A DNA stretch of 35,931 nucleotides from Hyphococcus sp. GTDB lineage: Bacteria > Pseudomonadota > Alphaproteobacteria > Caulobacterales > Parvularculaceae. A program made the position numbers and the translations under genes. Each line of letters opens with the position of its first letter. Position 1 is the stretch's first letter. Under the pieces are notes generated by a model. It made no database searches. It had not been told where the DNA came from and saw only the letters and a list, made by a program, of their open reading frames with translations. Where the stretch lies: positions 1 through 35,931 of the forward strand of contig JANQJK010000025.1 in NCBI GenBank assembly GCA_028281665.1, given 5' to 3'. Positions 7,082 to 15,072 of the stretch are shown one piece after another.

Positions 7082-9034
7082 TTATCCAGCCTTGTTCACA
7101 CGCATGTACCACTCAACGAGACGGCGCACCTGACGGGGCGTATAGCCGCGCTCAACCATGCGGGCGACGAAATTATCGTGCTTGTCGGCCGTCTCGGAGT
7201 CCTTCTTGGAGTCGAAGGAAATCACCGGCAGCAGATCCTCCACCTGCGAGAACATGCGCTTTTCGATCACATTGCGCAGCTTCTCATAGGACGTCCATTT
7301 GGGATTCTTGCCTTCATTGTTGGCGCGCGCGCGGAGTGCGAACTTCACGACCTCGTTGCGGAAGTCCTTCGGATTCGCGATGCCCGCCGGCTTTTCGATC
7401 TTGGAAAGTTCTGCGTCGAGCGTTGAGCGATCAAGCAGCTGACCGGTATCCGGATCTTTAAAGTCCTGGTCCTCGATCCATGCATCGGCGTAGGAGATGT
7501 AGCGGTCAAAGAGATTCTGACCGTACTCGCCATAGCTTTCGAGATAGGCTTTCTGGATCTCCTTGCCGATAAACTCCGCATAGCGCTGCGACAGTTCCGA
7601 CTTGATGAAATCGAGATAGGCTTTTTCGACCTCATCCGGGAATTGCTCGCGCTTGATGCGGTTTTCCAGCACATACATGAGGTGCACCGGATCGGCGGCG
7701 ACTTCCTCGGTGTCGAAGTTGAACGTCTCCGACAGCACTTTGTAAGCGAAGCGTGTTGAGATCCCGTCCATGCCCTCATCGATGCCGGCGGCGTCGCGAT
7801 ACTCCTGATGGCTTTTCGCTTTGGGATCGGTGTCCTTCAGCTTGTCGCCGTCATAGACGCGCAGCTTCGAATAAAGGTTGGAGTTTTCGTGCTCCTTGAG
7901 CCGCGTCAGCACCGAGAAGCGTGCAAGCAGGTCAAGCGTTTCCGGCGCGCAGTCCGCATTCGCCAGTTCCGAGCCGCGCAGCAGCTTCTCATATATCTGG
8001 CGCTCCTCTGTAACGCGCAGCGAATAGGGCACCTTGATGACATTGATGCGGTCAAGGAAGGCTTCGTTATTCTTGTTGTTGCGGAACTGTTGCCATTCGC
8101 TCTCATTGGAGTGTGCAAGGATGATTCCCTGAAACGGAATGGGACCGAGCGCTTCGGTGCCGATATAGTTTTGTTCCTGCGTCGCGGTCAGAAGCGGGTG
8201 GAGCACCTTGATGGGCGCCTTGAACATCTCGACGAATTCCAGAAGCCCCTGGTTGGCCCGGCACAGACCGCCCGAATAGGAATAGGCGTCCGTATCGTCC
8301 TGGCTGAAATGTTCGAGCTTGCGAATGTCGACCTTGCCGACCAGCGCCGAGATGTCCTGATTGTTCTCGTCTCCGGGCTCGGTTTTCGAAATAGCGATCT
8401 GGCGCAATTTCGACGGATAAAGACGAACGACTTCGAATTTGGAAATGTCGCCGCCGAACTCATCGAGCCGTTTCACCGCCCATGGGCTCATCAGACCCGT
8501 AAGCCGTCGCCTGTCGATATTGTATTTCTCCTTCAGGAGTTCTTTCAGCTTGTCGGCCTGGAAGAGGTCGAGGGGGCTTTCAAAGACCGGCGAAATTTCA
8601 TCGCCCGCTTTCAGCACATAGATGGGGTGCTCTTCCATCAACTCCTTCAGGCGCTCGGCGAGGGAGGATTTGCCGCCGCCGACGGGACCAAGCAGGTAGA
8701 GGATCTGGCGCTTCTCTTCGAGGCCCTGGGCAGCATGGCGGAAGAAAGACACGATCCGTTCGATCGTGTCTTCCATACCGTAAAATCCTTCGAACGCCTT
8801 GTAGCGACGAATGGTGCGGTTAAAGAAAATGCGCGCGAGCCGCGGATCTTTCGACGTGTCGAACATCTCCGGCTCGCCGATCGCCTGAACCATGCGTTCA
8901 GCGGGCGTCGCGTAAAGCATCGGGTCGTCCCGCGCCGCGAGGAGATAATCGCGCAACGACATCGCTTCCTGCTTCACGCGCGTATAGCTTTCCGAGAAAG
9001 CATCGAAGACATCGAGGTTATCGGTCTCGCTCAT
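7082..9034 (-). CDS. prkA: PrkA family serine protein kinase / AAA+ ATPase (YeaG-like)
   Basis: A 650-residue PrkA/YeaG protein, close to the 640-645 usual for the family. The N-terminal AAA domain carries the Walker A loop LLGPVGGGKSSLAERL (about residues 115-130). The C-terminal part, ending in WYMRVNKAG, matches the PrkA kinase-like domain, and ILAHSNESEWQQFRNNKNNE is a strongly conserved block. Members are reported as serine kinases or Lon-like AAA+ regulators acting in nutrient stress; which applies here is unknown. The ATG at 9034 was chosen over an in-frame GTG at 9046 because MSETDNLDVFDAFSESY looks like the native start. It is the first gene of the leftward cluster; a terminator-like hairpin lies 60 bases upstream. 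Confidence 0.95.
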   Translation of the reverse strand: MSETDNLDVFDAFSESYTRVKQEAMSLRDYLLAARDDPMLYATPAERMVQAIGEPEMFDTSKDPRLARIFFNRTIRRYKAFEGFYGMEDTIERIVSFFRHAAQGLEEKRQILYLLGPVGGGKSSLAERLKELMEEHPIYVLKAGDEISPVFESPLDLFQADKLKELLKEKYNIDRRRLTGLMSPWAVKRLDEFGGDISKFEVVRLYPSKLRQIAISKTEPGDENNQDISALVGKVDIRKLEHFSQDDTDAYSYSGGLCRANQGLLEFVEMFKAPIKVLHPLLTATQEQNYIGTEALGPIPFQGIILAHSNESEWQQFRNNKNNEAFLDRINVIKVPYSLRVTEERQIYEKLLRGSELANADCAPETLDLLARFSVLTRLKEHENSNLYSKLRVYDGDKLKDTDPKAKSHQEYRDAAGIDEGMDGISTRFAYKVLSETFNFDTEEVAADPVHLMYVLENRIKREQFPDEVEKAYLDFIKSELSQRYAEFIGKEIQKAYLESYGEYGQNLFDRYISYADAWIEDQDFKDPDTGQLLDRSTLDAELSKIEKPAGIANPKDFRNEVVKFALRARANNEGKNPKWTSYEKLRNVIEKRMFSQVEDLLPVISFDSKKDSETADKHDNFVARMVERGYTPRQVRRLVEWYMRVNKAG

Positions 9035-9042
9035 GGTCACAC

Positions 9043-9297
9043 TCACTGTTTCACCGCCGCCGTATTATTTGCCGCTTCGTTCATTTCAGGCACAAAAAAA
9101 GCGCCGGCCCAAAAAGACCCGACGCCCCGCTTCGCCCAACTCATTTCGCCGTTCCGCGTCTGCACGCCGTACACTGGCTCCGTTACAAAAAAGCTCTTGC
9201 TATCGATGTAGGCGCCCGCGCGCGCTGGACAAGCCGCGTCATCAATCGGGCGGCGCTTTCGCGCCCGGCTCTCCGCATCGTGACTGGCTTCTTGCAT
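9043..9297 (-). CDS. Doubtful small ORF in the prkA leader
   Basis: An open frame of 84 residues from ATG 9297, whose stop overlaps the alternative GTG start of prkA. The first 28 residues are charged and the rest (AYIDSKSFFVTEPVYG, then MSWAKRGVGSFWAGAFF) is aromatic-rich and protein-like rather than GC-rich noise. An internal ATG would give a 33-residue peptide. However, a hairpin plus T-tract on the same strand (9125-9094) falls inside it, which is odd for a coding gene. I do not recognise a family. It could be a leader peptide, a real small gene or chance. Confidence 0.2.
   Translation of the reverse strand: MQEASHDAESRARKRRPIDDAACPARAGAYIDSKSFFVTEPVYGVQTRNGEMSWAKRGVGSFWAGAFFVPEMNEAANNTAAVKQ
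9094..9125 (-). terminator. Terminator-like hairpin in the prkA leader
   Basis: On the minus strand GCGTCGGGTC (9125-9116), loop TTTTT, GGGCCGGCGC (9110-9101) and seven T (9100-9094) form a stem of about seven pairs including one G-T, then a U-tract. It lies 60 bases before the prkA start in the same direction. It could end a short upstream transcript or act as an attenuator of the cluster. Confidence 0.5.
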
Positions 9298-9767
9298 AGC
9301 GTTGCCCGCTTCCGTTGCGTCCCTTTCCGGCCCTCTCTCCCGCCGGCCCTCTCTCCCGATGTCGAAACCCCGATCAACAGCCGCCGCGGCGCCGGAACGC
9401 AGCGCTTCGAACAGCAAGGTTAATGCAAGGCCCCTAATAATAGGTTTCGCTTTGCGGCGATTGGTGTGAGTCTATAACAGTTTTGCGCAACTGCGAACAG
9501 TAAACGCAAGCGCGCTTTGCCGAAGTTTCGCCACAAACGAAGTAAGCTTTTGACGATGCGTTGCAATTCGCCGTGAAATTTTTTCGATAAAAAACGCGCA
9601 CCATTTTTTGATGATGCAATCTGCTAACTGCATGGAAGAAACATCGCGGCGCGAGCAGAAAAAACTGCAATTAGCGCTCTGGTGATTCGACTGCTAAAAT
9701 GCATTCACAAATTCTCAAGACAGATTACGCCGCACCTAACAAAGCGCAGATCAAGGACGCTTCACCT
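9298..9767. other. Non-coding region upstream of prkA and the AhpD-like gene
   Basis: No convincing gene. The left part contains two perfect tandem copies of CCGGCCCTCTCTCCCG (9327-9342 and 9343-9358). The right part (about 9420-9700) is clearly richer in A and T than its surroundings. It contains an inverted repeat with one mismatch, GCTAACTGCA (9624-9633) and TGCAATTAGC (9667-9676), spanning 53 bases. Such AT-rich divergent gaps usually hold promoters and regulator sites for both flanking genes; I could not assign specific boxes. Confidence 0.5.
9327..9358. repeat. Perfect tandem duplication of a 16-base unit
   Basis: The 16-base unit CCGGCCCTCTCTCCCG occurs twice head to tail without a mismatch. 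It lies outside confident genes, about 300 bases upstream of prkA. It is probably a slippage product; no function is suggested. Confidence 0.9.
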
Positions 9768-10325
9768 ATGCCGCTTTTTCCGACTTTGCCGGAAACGCCT
9801 CATCTTTCCGACGTATTCAGGGCCTTTCCCGAGCAGGTGCGTCCGCTCCTGGCCTATCACGACGCGTTATTGCGTGGGGAAAGCCCGCTGTCGGTGGCGG
9901 AACGGGAATTGATCGCAGCCTATGTGTCAGGCCTTAACGCCTGCGGCTTTTGTTTCAGCGCCCACAAGCTTTACGCTCGCGCGTTTGGGATAGACGAAGC
10001 AGTGATCGACGCTCTCGTCGCCGATCTGGAGACGGCGCCCGTCAACGCGAAGCTCAAGCCCATCCTGCGTTACGTCGCCAAGTTGAAGGACCTGCCGCCG
10101 CGCCTCACCGACGGGGACGCGAAAGCTGTATACGATGCCGGCTGGTCCGAGCGCGCACTCTATGACGCCGTTCAGGTGGCCGCGCTGTTCCATTTCATGA
10201 ACAGGATTATCGAGGGGACCGGCGTATCGTTCGATTACGCGGCGAACCCGCCGTCGGAAGCCGATATGGAGATGCGCAAGACACGCAGCTACGCGGATTT
10301 CGGGAAGGTGATCGGGATCGAGTAA
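9768..10325 (+). CDS. Carboxymuconolactone decarboxylase / AhpD-like peroxidase-related protein
   Basis: A 185-residue all-helical AhpD-fold protein. The redox motif is ACGFCFSAHK with Cys59, Cys62 and His66 (CxxCxxxH), preceded by ERELIAAYVSGLN, as in AhpD and the 'peroxidase-related enzyme' families. These act as thiol-dependent peroxidases or adaptors that clear alkyl hydroperoxides. The C-terminal half (YDAVQVAALFHFMNRIIEGTG) matches the second part of the domain. The ATG at 9768 has an AAGGAC ribosome site nine bases upstream; an earlier in-frame ATG at 9699 lacks one. It sits alone, 11 bases from the end of the convergent gene. The exact substrate is unknown. Confidence 0.88.
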   Translation: MPLFPTLPETPHLSDVFRAFPEQVRPLLAYHDALLRGESPLSVAERELIAAYVSGLNACGFCFSAHKLYARAFGIDEAVIDALVADLETAPVNAKLKPILRYVAKLKDLPPRLTDGDAKAVYDAGWSERALYDAVQVAALFHFMNRIIEGTGVSFDYAANPPSEADMEMRKTRSYADFGKVIGIE

Positions 10326-10336
10326 AGCGTGACGGA

Positions 10337-10978
10337 TCAACCGGCCGCGCGGCGCAACCGCGCGCGGCGGCGCACATGCAGAAAAACGAAGACGCTGCCC
10401 GCCGCAGCAAAGAAGCACCAGACCGAGGCCGCCGCGTAATAAAACGCCAGATGCGTAGCAATCGATCCGGCAAGGACGACCGCACCGAACGCCATAACGT
10501 ATCGGTAGCGCGACAGAATCAGCGGCGCGACCACAGCCAACAGGTAAAGCCCGATCATCCGGTCTTCAAATTGATGACCGGTTGAATATTGCAGGCTGCC
10601 ATTAACGACGGACACCGAATAACTGTTCTGCAACAATACAACAGCGAGCGTCGCGGATACGACAAGGCCCGCAGCCAGCAATATTCCGAGCCCGATGCGG
10701 CGGCGCCAGTCTTCCTCCATCAGCAGCACCGACAGCGGCGTAAAAACGGGCCAGAAAATCTGTGCAAAGAACAGGTAAAGCGCCGTCAGCCATGGCGGCG
10801 GCGCGCCGTTTGCGACCCCCAGCCATACGAACCCCTCAATGGTCTGATGAACCGCAAAGAGTAACGGAAACGCCGCAAAGGCGAGACGCCTGGGCTCCGG
10901 CCTCTGTGCAAATGTCGCCGCACCCACGACGCCGAGGACAGCGGCGGCGGCAAAGCTGGCTTGCGCGGAAAAGCACAT
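10337..10978 (-). CDS. Multi-pass membrane protein, DUF6629-like
   Basis: A 213-residue integral membrane protein with about six or seven hydrophobic helices. It begins MCFSAQASFAAAAVLG and continues with FPLLFAVHQTIEGFVWLG, the conserved start and HQxxEGxxW motif that I associate with the DUF6629 family. The C-terminus is a basic cytoplasmic tail (VRRRARLRRAAG). The function is unknown; the early Cys-Phe-Ser and the His-Gln-Glu-Trp motif are the conserved features. It lies just downstream of lysS in the same direction (9-base gap), so it may be co-transcribed with it, though no functional link is apparent. Confidence 0.75.
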   Translation of the reverse strand: MCFSAQASFAAAAVLGVVGAATFAQRPEPRRLAFAAFPLLFAVHQTIEGFVWLGVANGAPPPWLTALYLFFAQIFWPVFTPLSVLLMEEDWRRRIGLGILLAAGLVVSATLAVVLLQNSYSVSVVNGSLQYSTGHQFEDRMIGLYLLAVVAPLILSRYRYVMAFGAVVLAGSIATHLAFYYAAASVWCFFAAAGSVFVFLHVRRRARLRRAAG

Positions 10979-10987
10979 GGGCGGAGC

Positions 10988-12577
10988 TTACTCTCTCGCC
11001 AGAGCCCCGTCGATCAGTTCCGCCGACGCGGCAGCGCCGTAGATCTTGATGAATGGTCCCATGCGCGGGCCTTCCGACTGTCCGAAGACAATCTCATAAA
11101 TTCCCTTGAACCACACGCGCAGATTCTCAGAAAACCCGTTGGCCTTGCCGGCGTCGAAAACGGCCGTCTGGTATTCGTCTTCCGTCGCGCCCTCGCCGAG
11201 TTCGCGGATGCGCTCGGACAGGATTTCCAGCGCAGCGCGCTCCGCATCGCTTGGCGCACGGAATTTTTTGTGGGGCTTTATAAAGTCGTCGAAATACCGT
11301 CCCGCAAACTCGATCATCGTTTCCGCGGCCGCAAGCTCGTCCTTGCCCGCATCGGGGCGGTACTTCCGCAGAAACCCGCGCAACATGTCGGCGTCCGCCG
11401 AGCCCGATGCGCTTACGAGATTAAGGATCATCGCGAAGGAGACCGGCGGGGTCGCGGCAGGCGGTTTGCCTTCGTGGATGTGCCAGGCGGGATTGTCGAG
11501 GGCTTTCGCGCCCTCCTGATCCTTGTATTTGTCGACAAATGTCCAGTACTCGTCGACGGCTTTGGGAATAACGTCGAAGTAGAGCTTCTTGGCTTTCTTT
11601 GGCGACTGGAAAACATAAAGCGACAGGCTCTCCGGCGAGGCGTAGGTGAGCCACTCCTCAATCGAAATGCCGTTGCCTTTTGTCTTGGAAATTTTCTTGC
11701 CGTGTTCATCCAGAAACAGCTGGTAGTTGAACCCTTCCGGCGGCTCGCCCCCAAGGGCGCGGACAATGCGCGATGACAGTTTCGTCGACTCGGTCAAATC
11801 CTCGCCGGCCATTTCGTAATCGACGCCGAGGGCAAACCAGCGCCCCGCCCAGTCGGCTTTCCATTGCAGCTTCACCGCCCCGCCGGTGACTTTGGCTTTC
11901 ACTTTCTCGCCGGTCTCGTCTTCAAAAACGACGGTTCCGGCCTTGGCGTCGCGTTCGAGCATCGGCACGTAAAGCACCTTGCCGCTTGCGGGCGAGATGG
12001 GCAGGAAGGGCGAATAGGTGGCTTTGCGCTCGTCGCCAATGGTCGGCAGGATGATATTCATCACATCATCGTATTTTTCGAGCATGCGAACGAGCATCGC
12101 GTCAAAGGCGCCGGATTCATATTCCTCCGTTGACGAACGAAAATCGTAATCGAACCCGAACTGATCGAGAAAGGCCCGGAGCCGCGCATTGTTGTGGTGA
12201 GCGAAACTTTCGTGGGTTCCGAACGGATCGGGCACCTTGGTCAAAGGGATATCGACAAAAGGCTCCAGCGTTTCCGGGTTCGGGACATTGGGCGGCACTT
12301 TGCGCAGCCCGTCCATGTCGTCGGAGAATGATATGAGCGTCGTTTCGCGCCCCGTCAGTAATTCGAATGCGCGGCGCACCATGGTCGTGCGCGCAACTTC
12401 CTGAAAAGTGCCGATATGGGGAAGGCCTGACGGCCCGTAGCCCGTCTCAAACACGACGGGACCGTCCTTCTTCACCCGGTCAAGGCGCTTGATAAGACGC
12501 TGCGCCTCCTGAAACGGCCAGGATCTGGCGTCCGCAGCGTCGGCGGCGGTGAACGGTTTTTCGATGAAGGCGGCCAT
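10988..12577 (-). CDS. lysS: Lysyl-tRNA synthetase, class I (LysRS1)
   Basis: Charges tRNA-Lys with lysine in the cytoplasm. This is the class I, archaeal-type enzyme, not the class II form of most bacteria; alphaproteobacteria are a known exception. In the 529-residue protein the HIGH motif is GPSGLPHIGTFQEV (His54-Ile55-Gly56) and the KMSKS loop is GKKISKTKGNG (about residues 293-301). FSDDMDGLRKVP and YEYE-like blocks in the catalytic fold fit. The ATG at 12577 gives MAAFIEKPFT. A longer frame to 12613 adds twelve basic residues without family support. A GGGAAAG stretch lies about 13 bases upstream as a weak ribosome site. No class II lysS is present in the window. Confidence 0.95.
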   Translation of the reverse strand: MAAFIEKPFTAADAADARSWPFQEAQRLIKRLDRVKKDGPVVFETGYGPSGLPHIGTFQEVARTTMVRRAFELLTGRETTLISFSDDMDGLRKVPPNVPNPETLEPFVDIPLTKVPDPFGTHESFAHHNNARLRAFLDQFGFDYDFRSSTEEYESGAFDAMLVRMLEKYDDVMNIILPTIGDERKATYSPFLPISPASGKVLYVPMLERDAKAGTVVFEDETGEKVKAKVTGGAVKLQWKADWAGRWFALGVDYEMAGEDLTESTKLSSRIVRALGGEPPEGFNYQLFLDEHGKKISKTKGNGISIEEWLTYASPESLSLYVFQSPKKAKKLYFDVIPKAVDEYWTFVDKYKDQEGAKALDNPAWHIHEGKPPAATPPVSFAMILNLVSASGSADADMLRGFLRKYRPDAGKDELAAAETMIEFAGRYFDDFIKPHKKFRAPSDAERAALEILSERIRELGEGATEDEYQTAVFDAGKANGFSENLRVWFKGIYEIVFGQSEGPRMGPFIKIYGAAASAELIDGALARE

Positions 12578-12634
12578 GAGCGAGTGACTTTCCCGAAAGC
12601 GAAAGCGCCTCATACGGCGGCGTCCGGGGCCGGG

Positions 12635-13048
12635 TCAATCGGCGCCGCCTTCCTCGATGACCGCGACCGCCGCCTTATTGGGATAGAATGAAACAAAGCC
12701 CGCGATGGCGCCGACTTCCTCGAACGGGTCTTCGTAAGACCACGCCGCATTTTCGAACGCCGGATCGTCGCCGACGGAGAATTAGGAGGCCCGACCCTTG
12801 AACGGGCGCCAGCTTGTGCGCTCCGTGCGGCGCAACGCGGTTATGTCGATTTTCTCTCGCGCAAAATAACAGGCAGGCGGGTAATTGGCCTCATAAAGAA
12901 CGAGCGCCCCATCGGTATCGACAATCGGCGCGCCGCCCGCCTGCACCGTGAAGCGACCGGACGCCGCTTCGATTTTGAGTTTGTGGTCCGGATTATCCGC
13001 ATAGCCGGAAGCCGGTTCGCTCCCGGAAACGGTCTTCGATGTCGCCAT
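12635..13048 (-). pseudogene. DUF427 domain protein interrupted by one in-frame TAA
   Basis: The frame from ATG 13048 encodes a DUF427 (beta-tent) protein: residues 1-88 end in RTSWRPFKGRAS, where the family motif continues as PFKG-x-AS-Tyr/Phe. Codon 89 is TAA (12784-12782). The same frame then continues unbroken as FSVGDDPAFENAAWSYEDPF, then VGAIAGFVSFYPNKAAV, to a TGA at 12635, exactly the C-terminal half of the domain. A single change from TAC or TAT to TAA explains it. Both halves look well preserved, so the event is recent, a sequencing error, or a tolerated read-through. DUF427 has no settled function. It lies just upstream of lysS, 57 bases away. Confidence 0.85.
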
Positions 13049-13151
13049 GACGTCGCCCTCAAGCAGCCAGCAAAAGCAGATATGGGCGCGAACGCCGATT
13101 TCGCACGTCACATTGGCGCGATCCGCCGCTGCGGCGTTATCGGTGTTACGA

Positions 13152-13171
13152 CGGACGCGGCCGGGCGTCCG
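13152..13171. repeat. Seven-base-stem hairpin after the Cys-rich membrane protein gene
   Basis: CGGACGC (13152-13158), loop GGCCGG, GCGTCCG (13165-13171), just past the stop codon at 13180 on the minus strand. It has no T-tract, so it is at best a weak terminator or mRNA 3'-end stabiliser ahead of the DUF427 gene. Confidence 0.35.
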
Positions 13172-13179
13172 CCGACTGT

Positions 13180-14463
13180 CTAGCGCGGCGGGTTGCTGCT
13201 GTCGCAACCGAGATCCGTGCGGCAGACCTCTTTTATTTTGCCTTCGCTGTTCAGATAGACCTCGAACGATCCGGAAGCGTCGACATTGCGCCGCGCCGCG
13301 GGGCTGCCGTCCGGGGTCGGTCGCGGAGCGAAGTCAAAGCCGGCGACCGCAATCTCGCGCGCGCCCGATCCGAACTGGAAGGTAATCTCCTTGCCAATCG
13401 AATTGAGCTGAAGATTGGCCAGAAGCCTGACATTCGCTTCCGGCGACACGATCTCCTTCCGCCCGGTCAGGCTTTCAAAGCTGATTTCCACGAGCTTCGG
13501 CTGGCGCGTCACCGCATCCACATAAAGGATATAGGCGTTGGCAATGCGGCGATTGGTTTCTTCCAGCGCAACGAAGGTGACATAGGGGCCGCCCGTCAGC
13601 TGCGGTTGAATACCCGGCGCCGGATCGGTGTCGTAGACTGTGCCGTCGGTGTTCATGACATAGGTCCGCGTGCTGCTCTTGCGCGGACTGTCGAGAATGC
13701 GCCACTTGATCCCGCCCGGACCGGAACAGAACTCCGGCAGATTAAGGTCGGACATCTTCACCGGCTCTAAGCGCTCGCCGCCGGGCACGGTAAAGTTAAA
13801 CGCATAGTTCTCAACGCCGCAGCTGCGTTTTTGCAGTTCGCGGATCTCAAGCGTAACCGGCCCGACCCACTTATTCGGGTCGTCGGGATCGGGAACTGCG
13901 AGTTGCCCTAAGACGAGCGGCGCCTCATCAATGTCGTCTTTCTTTTCACACTCTTCGCAAACCTCTTCCGCGGCCAGCTCTGCTATCAGGTGATAGTCGA
14001 TACTTTCATCAATGATCACTTTGATCGCCCGACAGACCTCCTCCGATTGCGTCCCAGCTCCCGGGGGAGCGCCAATCGGTTGAAACTGTCGTCCAACGGC
14101 GTTGGCCGAACCGTCGCCGGGATGCGGTCCGGGAAGGCCTGCGCCCTCCCGTCGATCACCGCCCGGCTCAGGCGCGCCGGTACCGCCGCCCTGCAACGGG
14201 CCCATTGCCGCGCAAGCCAAAACCGCTGACGCAATGTCGTCCGGAATGCCCTTGTCGCTCTTGTCGATGTGGTACCACCAGACGCAGGTGGCGAGGATCG
14301 ACAGAAGAAAGATCAAGACCCATGTGATGATGAAAAGGAGATTGATGCGCCACCACGGCAGGTCGCCGCACCCTTTGCACTCGCAGGTGATGTGGATGTC
14401 CTTGCAGCACTTATCGGACGGCGGACGCGGGTCCGAGCCATGATGAAGTTCGCTTTGCGTCAT
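13180..14463 (-). CDS. Uncharacterised Cys-rich single-helix membrane protein
   Basis: I do not recognise a family for this 427-residue protein. The N-terminal 38 residues are probably cytoplasmic and contain five cysteines in KCCKDIHITCECKGCGDLPW (Cys19, 20, 27, 29, 32), resembling a small zinc or iron-sulfur knuckle. A hydrophobic helix follows (residues 40-64). Then comes a Gly/Pro-rich linker (about 88-140), a cysteine pair CEEC, and a beta-rich C-terminal domain of about 250 residues with VTLEIRELQKR and TYVMNTDGTVYDTDP, probably outside the membrane. The C-terminus CRTDLGCDSS holds two more cysteines. The start ATG at 14463 is the first in frame. It lies between the thioesterase and the DUF427 gene, all leftward, with 182 bases upstream. 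Confidence 0.7.
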   Translation of the reverse strand: MTQSELHHGSDPRPPSDKCCKDIHITCECKGCGDLPWWRINLLFIITWVLIFLLSILATCVWWYHIDKSDKGIPDDIASAVLACAAMGPLQGGGTGAPEPGGDRREGAGLPGPHPGDGSANAVGRQFQPIGAPPGAGTQSEEVCRAIKVIIDESIDYHLIAELAAEEVCEECEKKDDIDEAPLVLGQLAVPDPDDPNKWVGPVTLEIRELQKRSCGVENYAFNFTVPGGERLEPVKMSDLNLPEFCSGPGGIKWRILDSPRKSSTRTYVMNTDGTVYDTDPAPGIQPQLTGGPYVTFVALEETNRRIANAYILYVDAVTRQPKLVEISFESLTGRKEIVSPEANVRLLANLQLNSIGKEITFQFGSGAREIAVAGFDFAPRPTPDGSPAARRNVDASGSFEVYLNSEGKIKEVCRTDLGCDSSNPPR

Positions 14464-14645
14464 TTATGCCCCCCGGCCCCGACAGAATTGCGTTAACCAT
14501 AACCGATCAATTTCGAGGGCGAAACCCGTCGGCGAGGCGTCGGCGGCCAGGCGCGGCGCGCGGGGGCCAGAATGGCGTAAGCGCCTTTGGGAGAAGGGTT
14601 TTTTGCAACCGCTTGACGCTCTGCCGCCAGGAGGGGAGGCCCCGC

Positions 14646-15071
14646 TTAGCCGCGTTCCGGCGCCGTTTTCTCAAATGCGAGGACACGCGCCACGTAATCA
14701 GGCTCCAGCGCGATAGTCTCAGTCGTGCCGCGCCGCACCGCCACATAGGTGTTGAGGCCCTCTGCGAGCAGTTCATCGTCGCGGAAGGCAGCGAACGCGA
14801 TGGCGCAGGATTTGCGCCCCAACCGGACGCTGCGCACGCCGATCTGAAGCTCGTCATCGAAATGCGCGGACCCGCGAAAATCGCATTCGAGACGCGCGGT
14901 GACGAACTCCGGCGCGTCGCCTTTCGAAAAGCCGAGCGCGCGGGTGTATTCCCAAATGCCGATATCGAAATAGAGGGGATAGTTCACGTTGAACACGATC
15001 CCCTGCATGTCGCACTCATTCCACCGCACACGGAGGGGGTGAAGAAATGTGAAGTCGTCGAGGCTTGTCAC
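14646..15071 (-). CDS. Acyl-CoA thioesterase, hotdog fold (YbgC/4HBT-like)
   Basis: A 141-residue single hotdog-domain thioesterase that cleaves acyl-CoA to free acid and CoA. The active-site region RVRWNECDMQGIVFNVNYPL carries Asp21 in the position of the catalytic Asp of YbgC/4-hydroxybenzoyl-CoA thioesterases, followed by YFDIGIWEYTR. The GTG start at 15071 was chosen because it lies one base after the sucC stop and gives the domain its usual short N-terminus. An upstream extension in the same frame would run into sucC. The coupling to sucC suggests co-expression with a CoA ligase, although the acyl substrate cannot be inferred. Otherwise of ordinary length and intact. Confidence 0.87.
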   Translation of the reverse strand: MTSLDDFTFLHPLRVRWNECDMQGIVFNVNYPLYFDIGIWEYTRALGFSKGDAPEFVTARLECDFRGSAHFDDELQIGVRSVRLGRKSCAIAFAAFRDDELLAEGLNTYVAVRRGTTETIALEPDYVARVLAFEKTAPERG

Positions 15072-15072
15072 G

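Noticed and set aside
7808-9211. A 467-codon plus-strand frame opposite prkA
   Set aside because: It is the antisense shadow of a highly conserved gene and has no recognisable domain; the same holds for the long plus frames opposite yeaH (5964-7133) and spoVR (4203-5225).
9434-9670. Minus-strand frame in the AT-rich gap (78 codons)
   Set aside because: Composition is irregular, there is no ribosome site and no family resemblance; the stretch looks regulatory.
12782-12784. TAA as a recoded codon in the DUF427 gene
   Set aside because: Selenocysteine uses TGA and pyrrolysine TAG; no recoding signal is visible, so mutation or error is simpler.
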